Assembly (NCBI GenBank): GCA_000507305.1
Contig: DF239028.1
Span: 311,683 to 375,682 of the forward strand
DNA from: Breviolum minutum Mf 1.05b.01
Lineage: Eukaryota; Sar; Dinophyceae; Suessiales; Symbiodiniaceae
DNA: 64,000 bases
Direction of reading: 5' to 3'
The notes beneath the pieces are model-generated. The model was given only the letters and a program-made list of their open reading frames with translations, did not search any database and was not told the origin of the DNA. The translations under genes were made by a program, and so were the position numbers. Positions 60,050 to 64,000 of this stretch are shown here, piece after piece. Within the stretch, counting starts at the first letter, position 1. Each line of letters opens with the position of its first letter.

Positions 60050-60065
60050 TTTTCCCTGGCTCAAG
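60050..60065 (+). other. Likely relict dinoflagellate spliced leader
   Basis: TTTTCCCTGGCTCAAG ends with the same 9 bases (TGGCTCAAG) as the dinoflagellate spliced leader, whose 3' part is ...CATTTTGGCTCAAG. It lies 53 bases before the first ATG of an intronless transporter copy. Relict leaders like this are known in dinoflagellate genes and are explained by reverse transcription of trans-spliced mRNA. Confidence 0.6.
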
Positions 60066-60117
60066 GGTAATCAGCCCTGCTGCCATCCCACCTCAGCCTC
60101 GTCCTCACCTCCAAGCC

Positions 60118-61212
60118 ATGTCGGAAGAACCTCTGGCGATTGGAAGTGATCGAAGTGAAGAATGACGATGTGCATGGGGTCGCGCCACAACGAACAGGAG
60201 GAGTTTCTTTCTGGGGAACAGTGGTGACCATGCTTAACGTCTTTGTGGGAGGTGGAAGTGTTGTGCTGCCTGATGCTTTTTGTTTGTTTGGCTGGCTCTT
60301 CATTCCAGTTCTCTTGGCGGTAGGGCTTCTCATGGGATTCACACGTTGGATCATGGGCTTTCTGCTGGACTCTCTGGATAGCCGTGCAGATGAAATGGGA
60401 GTGCCACGCTCGCAGAGAGATTGGGGTTTCATTGGCTACATTGCCTTTGGCAAAGCCGCTCGCCTCTTTGCCAGTTGCATGTTTTTTGACCTCGCAGGCG
60501 GTGCCCTCGTCTTGATGAGCATTGTCATCGAACAGCTTCCCTTCCTCCTACCGATCAGGCATTCTGCAACTGCTGTCCTTTCCTGCATTCTTGCCATCTT
60601 GTTCTGTTTGATGCCAAAGAAAGCTTTCTCTTGGATGGCAGTTGTTGGTATGGCTTCCCGGCTGTTCTTGGTGCTGGGTCTTGTGATTACGGGAGTGCAG
60701 CTGCATACTTTAGATGAAACTGCCACGGATCAAGTGGTCTTGGACCTGTCTCGTCTGCCAGGTGGCTTTGGCATCGCCTTGCTTTGCTTCCTTGCACACA
60801 GCGAAGCTCCGTTGATCTATCGGTTGATGGAAGACAGGCGCAAATGGACAAAAGTTGTGGTATACAGCATGACTCTCACGGAAGCTTTTCTGCTATCCTT
60901 TGGGATCCTAGGCTACGGTTTCTTCGGCAGCAGTGTGGCACAGTCCATTCCCCTGCTGCTGGATGCGACCACTGACCTGTTTGGAGATCGCCTGGTCCTC
61001 GAGAACGCCGTAGCTTTTATTGGAGATCTTGTTGGCATTCTCCCAGCAAATTGCGTGTGCGTCATCTTCCCATGCATTGCATTTTTGAAGCTACATGGAT
61101 GAAACATGAGCCGCTGGAAGTGTGTTTTGGGATGTTTTGCCTAGCAATCGTCTTTGGCTTGTATAGCATCTACGGACTGATCGACTCCGTGCGGCAACAA
61201 TTTGCAATGTAA
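60118..61212 (+). pseudogene. Intronless AAAP/SLC38-like amino-acid transporter copy with two frameshifts
   Basis: A single open frame (from about 60140 to a TGA at 61102) codes a polytopic membrane protein of the amino acid/auxin permease type. TM1-TM2 read TVVTMLNVFVGGGSVVLPDA and FIPVLLAVGLLMGFTRWIMG. Later segments are LLCFLAHSEAPLIYRLMED (like the family's F-x-C-H-x-E-x-x-x-I/V-Y region) and FPCIAFLKLHG. The ATG at 60118 starts MSEEPLAIGSDRSEE in another frame, and one extra base near 60163 would connect it. At the 3' end the frame ends at K-L-H-G, but the last TM (FCLAIVFGLYSIYGLIDSV) continues in the next frame to a TAA at 61212. With no introns in ~1.1 kb and a relict leader upstream, it looks like a processed retrocopy. 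It would import or export neutral amino acids if functional. The joined length, ~365 residues, is short for the family. The frameshifts could also be assembly errors. Confidence 0.75.
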
Positions 61213-61806
61213 AGATAGCAAATTGCTGCAAGATTTCTTGTGAGTTGACAGGTTTATTTCATCCCAGTATATGGCCCAGTTCTTGTGCAGATAACGGAAG
61301 GTAGGCTTTCATTGGGCACTTGTATAGAAGGAGAGCAGTGCCTGCTCTGTGAAAAAGTAATTCATCGAAGGTAGCTCAAAACGCACAATAGACTTGGGTG
61401 TAGCAAACAGCAAGGCACCTGGCCAAAAAAGTAAAATACATCAAGATACAAGGTATCAAGCGGTATAGTGGTGCATGGGTTCCTTTTTAATTTTCGGAAG
61501 TGTAGTATTCAAGCCTTGCAGAATTTGCCAGAAGTGTGAACAGTGTGTGCAAGATGGCAGTTGTTCAGTTTAAACACCACGATTTGGAACAGTCTCACGA
61601 ATCTCTACATCCCAGGAATTTTTTGAAATCTTTGCCGGGTAGGGATAGCAGAGATATGTGCCGTTTCTGCAGTGGTGTACCATATGAATAGTCACTGAAA
61701 ATTCTAGCTGGCCACACCTATTGCACATGCCAACATATACTTGTTTCATGTTTTTCTGTCTCTAATCTACCCTGCTCTACTAATTTGCGAAGCTTAAACA
61801 TCCAGC

Positions 61807-61935
61807 ATGTCCAAAGATGAGTTTCTTTTTGAGATGGATGATCTTCCAGTCGTTCTTGGCATTAGAGAATCCCTCGCAAGATCCTCACAAGAGCTCAGCA
61901 CCTTGGAATGTACTTCGGTGATTCAAAACCGGCTT
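61807..61935 (+). CDS. Possible small exon or ORF
   Basis: From an ATG after CATCCAGC the frame reads MSKDEFLFEMDDLPVVLGIR then ESLARSSQELSTLECTSVIQ, with good coding composition. It runs into a dispersed repeat at about 61935. Function unknown. Confidence 0.35.
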
Positions 61936-62030
61936 AGTTTGAGGTCATTTAACCTTTCAAAGGGTCACGTTTTCACCATCCCAAAAAGGTCACCAGCAGA
62001 CTTGCCAGGGGGGTAGGTGTTTCCCTTTGA
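61930..62030. repeat. Dispersed repeat (GAGGTCATTTAACC)
   Basis: Related to 46790-46900: GAGGTCATTTAACCTTTCAAAGGGTCAC, CCCAAAAAGGTCACC and GCCAGG. Confidence 0.7.
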
Positions 62031-62051
62031 GGAGCGAGGCTTAGGCCCAGG

Positions 62052-62190
62052 TTTATCTTTCGCCACTTCCTTCCGTCAAGCGAAGGTGGGATGTGTCTGT
62101 CAAGCTCTTTGAGGAGATGACCCAATGTCATATTCAACCCAGTCTGATGACGCAGAATGCCTTGCTAAGTGTGGCTTTAATGCAAGCCCC
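62052..62190 (+). CDS. PPR-repeat exon
   Basis: After TAGGCCCAG the frame reads RRWDVSVKLFEEMTQCHIQP then SLMTQNALLSVALMQAP. R-W-D-V-S-V-K-L-F-E-E-M then P-x-L-M-T-x-N-A-L-L-S gives the second helix of one PPR and the first of the next. The PPR series therefore continues beyond the transporter copy. Confidence 0.75.
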
Positions 62191-62460
62191 GCGTTTTATA
62201 TTGTGAGCTGGATGAGGTCAATTGAGCGAACCAGATGATCATGGGATGAAAGTGGAATTTTATCATTCTAATTATGCAAATCGTTTTTGGAAGTTGCTTT
62301 ATTAATATTTAGATCAATTGTACATTGCAGGCATGATTTTGTTGAGGATAGTGACGCTGGAAGTAGCACTCCAGAAAACGGCAGGTTGGCATACCTGGGT
62401 GGGTTGGCATACCGGCATACTGATGATTTGGTCTTTACATAATATTATATATATATATAT

Positions 62461-62563
62461 GCCCCCCGAAAACTAACCTGTCAATGGACAACCCACCATT
62501 TCAAGATGCATTTTCTATTGAAAATGGGGATTTTCTATTGTCATCTTGGTTTTCAGGGGTGTA
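62461..62563. mobile_element. Inverted-repeat element, family B
   Basis: GCCCCCCGAAAACTAACCTGTCAATGG faces TCATCTTGGTTTTCAGGGGTGTA, with a partly tandem centre. Confidence 0.75.
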
Positions 62564-62691
62564 TATGTAATTATATTTGTAACTGCTTTGGAACCAGCAC
62601 TTCAAAATTCAGGTGCTTTCTTTTACCGGCTGCCATTCTCCAACATGTTTCTCCTTGCAAACACATGCGCCAATTTTGGACCCTACTTTTC

Positions 62692-62776
62692 AGGCATTGA
62701 GTTCCGGTGGTGTATGGAAGCAGGCATTGGCCTTCTTCAGACGCTCAACCTTGAAAGATGGATGAAAAACAGTTAA
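62692..62776 (+). CDS. PPR-like exon
   Basis: Acceptor CTACTTTTCAG, then IEFRWCMEAGIGLLQTLNLE and RWMKNS. R-W-x-x-x-x-I-x-L-L is PPR-like but degenerate. Confidence 0.4.
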
Positions 62777-63062
62777 GATGTTTCCTCCCCAAAACCATGT
62801 TTGTTAAACGACAATGTTTGAAACATATCCAACCTTCAAACCTGCAACAACATTGTTGTTGTTTTGGACGGCTGTTTGTGAACAGCGATCCTTTTGCTAT
62901 TGGAGTAAGCCAGGGTGCTAGTGATTTCAGAGGTGCAGGATGTAGTGACGATATTGACAGTTGCAAGATTATGTCCATCACTCCCTATGTCATGTCATAA
63001 TAATTGGCCATTTTTAGGGTAGCTGTTTATTTTCAGCGGCCTGTTCCCTTACGATCTATATA

Positions 63063-63126
63063 TGGTATATATTTATATACCTACACTTAGTTGATTTTTA
63101 TGGTAAATGTAGGTAAATATGCCATA
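63063..63126. repeat. Short inverted repeat (GGTAYATTTACCTACA), copy 2
   Basis: ATGGTATATATTTATATACCTACA faces TGTAGGTAAATATGCCATA. The first copy is at 22859. Confidence 0.8.
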
Positions 63127-63180
63127 CGTGGATCCTATGGGATTTTTTCAAAGTCCAGTACCACTGACTGTCCACCGCAG

Positions 63181-63275
63181 ACCTCAGGAAGCATCATCAA
63201 TCCTGATGTCGTGACATGCTCTGCAGCCATCAGTGCATGTGTAGGAGACAACAAAAAAAGTGAAGGGCCCCGCTG
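63181..63275 (+). CDS. PPR-repeat exon
   Basis: Acceptor TCCACCGCAG, then TSGSIINPDVVTCSAAISAC and VGDNKKSEGP. N-P-D-V-V-T-C-S-A-A-I-S-A-C is a canonical first helix. Confidence 0.85.
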
Positions 63276-63307
63276 ACGCCAAGGTTTGTAGCTACCAGTT
63301 CTTCCAA

Positions 63308-63460
63308 GCTCTTCCCATAAGGCCCCCGGATCCGGTTGTAAGTAGGTAGGGTCCAATAATTCCACTTAGAGGGGTGAAAAAAAACAGTGATGACCTGGTA
63401 TAAGGCCAAGAACAAGGGGTTTTGCACTCCATTTATAAGTAGTAGGGGCCCACTGCAGGA
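63308..63460. repeat. Repeat with GGGCCC ends (copy 2)
   Basis: See 53138-53292. GGCCCCCGGATCCGGTTGTAAG to TAGTAGGGGCCCAC. Confidence 0.7.
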
Positions 63461-63674
63461 GGAACAGAATTTAGAAGCAATTCAAGGGTGTTGGTTGTTT
63501 CAATGATATAATGGATGCACATGGTATACCATATTTTGGTTTAATTCTAGAATTGTGCATATAAACATATTTCACTAACCGCCTTTATATTGGACATGCC
63601 ATTAAAAAAACATATATATATATATATAAATCAAGAGGTTCTCAATGTTCGGCCTCCACCGGTTTGTTTGTCAG

Positions 63675-63765
63675 GAGGTTCTTGGCAACAAGCTCTCTGG
63701 CTTTTATGTGGTGAAATGCCTCAAAGGTCCATCCAGGCAAACGAGATTTGTTCCTTGGACGGTTG
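63675..63765 (+). CDS. PPR-repeat exon
   Basis: Acceptor GTTTGTCAG, then GSWQQALWLLCGEMPQRSIQ and ANE. G-S-W-Q-Q-A-L-W-L-L-x-x-M-P-x-x-x-I-x-x-N-E completes the repeat begun in the exon at 63181. The frame beyond is uncertain, and the gene likely continues past the window. Confidence 0.8.
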
Positions 63766-64000
63766 GAAGGGAGGAAAATTTGGGGGCACATCCAACCGAA
63801 CAGGGCAGTTAAACATCATAGTTGCCACGTTGCCACCCTGGAAAATTGATAACATGGAACCTAAAAATCACGAACAATTGAACCTGAACAATCATCTTCC
63901 AAAACACCTCCATTTTATTTGGCTTCACCTGCCGTTCATCCTACCAGCCAGCGTAGTGTTTTTTTTCCACCGAAAATTCCAAGTTTTCGAGGTTTTTCCG

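Noticed and set aside
1..64000. tRNA, rRNA, CRISPR arrays, phage or bacterial operons
   Set aside because: None was recognised by eye. The repeats are dispersed or simple tandem and lack the spacer structure of CRISPR. Small RNAs cannot be excluded without a covariance search.
1..64000. The many 60-100 codon ORFs on the - strand
   Set aside because: They lack ordered domains or splice context and overlap supported + strand exons or repeats, so they are treated as shadows.

Overview
This window looks like nuclear DNA of a dinoflagellate, most like the Symbiodiniaceae or Polarella type. It is intron-rich and gene-sparse, has no bacterial operon structure, and every supported exon is on the + strand. 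The evidence is: many short exons that each hold one PPR motif (the 'xxxYNAAISAC...W..AL.LL..M' pattern common in dinoflagellates); an intronless transporter copy with a likely relict of the dinoflagellate spliced leader (GGCTCAAG) upstream; probable GC-AG as well as GT-AG introns; and many ~100 bp inverted-repeat elements, several of them touching splice sites. Species cannot be told from the sequence.

Layout. 0.2-12.1 kb: scattered exons of one or more PPR (organelle RNA-binding) proteins. 12.6-13.7 kb: a large degenerate GACT tetranucleotide tract followed by a ~100 bp minisatellite. 15.9-17 kb: a signal-peptide-like first exon and weak exon candidates. 19.5-45.7 kb: a large gene whose small exons follow, in order, the conserved landmarks of the OSCA/CSC1/TMEM63 mechanosensitive channel family: TM0, the AGLD loop, TM1, TM2, the cytosolic RNA-recognition-like domain with its VSNIPP and FVTF motifs, the APAPRDV motif, TM3-TM8 and GGKFW. 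This is the main find. Almost none of its exons is long enough to stand out as an ORF, and the identification rests on exon order, splice phase and family motifs. A 687 bp assembly gap lies in one of its late introns. 46.4-47.3 kb: three in-phase exons of an unrecognised protein, followed by weaker exon candidates to 50.3 kb. 51.7-63.8 kb: a second run of PPR exons, at least fifteen, in one direction. At 60.1-61.2 kb this run is interrupted by an intronless amino-acid transporter (AAAP/SLC38-like) copy with two apparent frameshifts.

The rest is introns and intergenic DNA filled with at least three families of short terminal-inverted-repeat elements plus tandem repeats and (TA)n tracts. Because elements start or end at or within a few bases of splice sites in several places, an introner-like origin for some introns is a serious possibility. 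Exon ends were chosen by eye from AG acceptors, GT/GC donors and reading phase, so they may be off by several bases. Some exons are probably missing.
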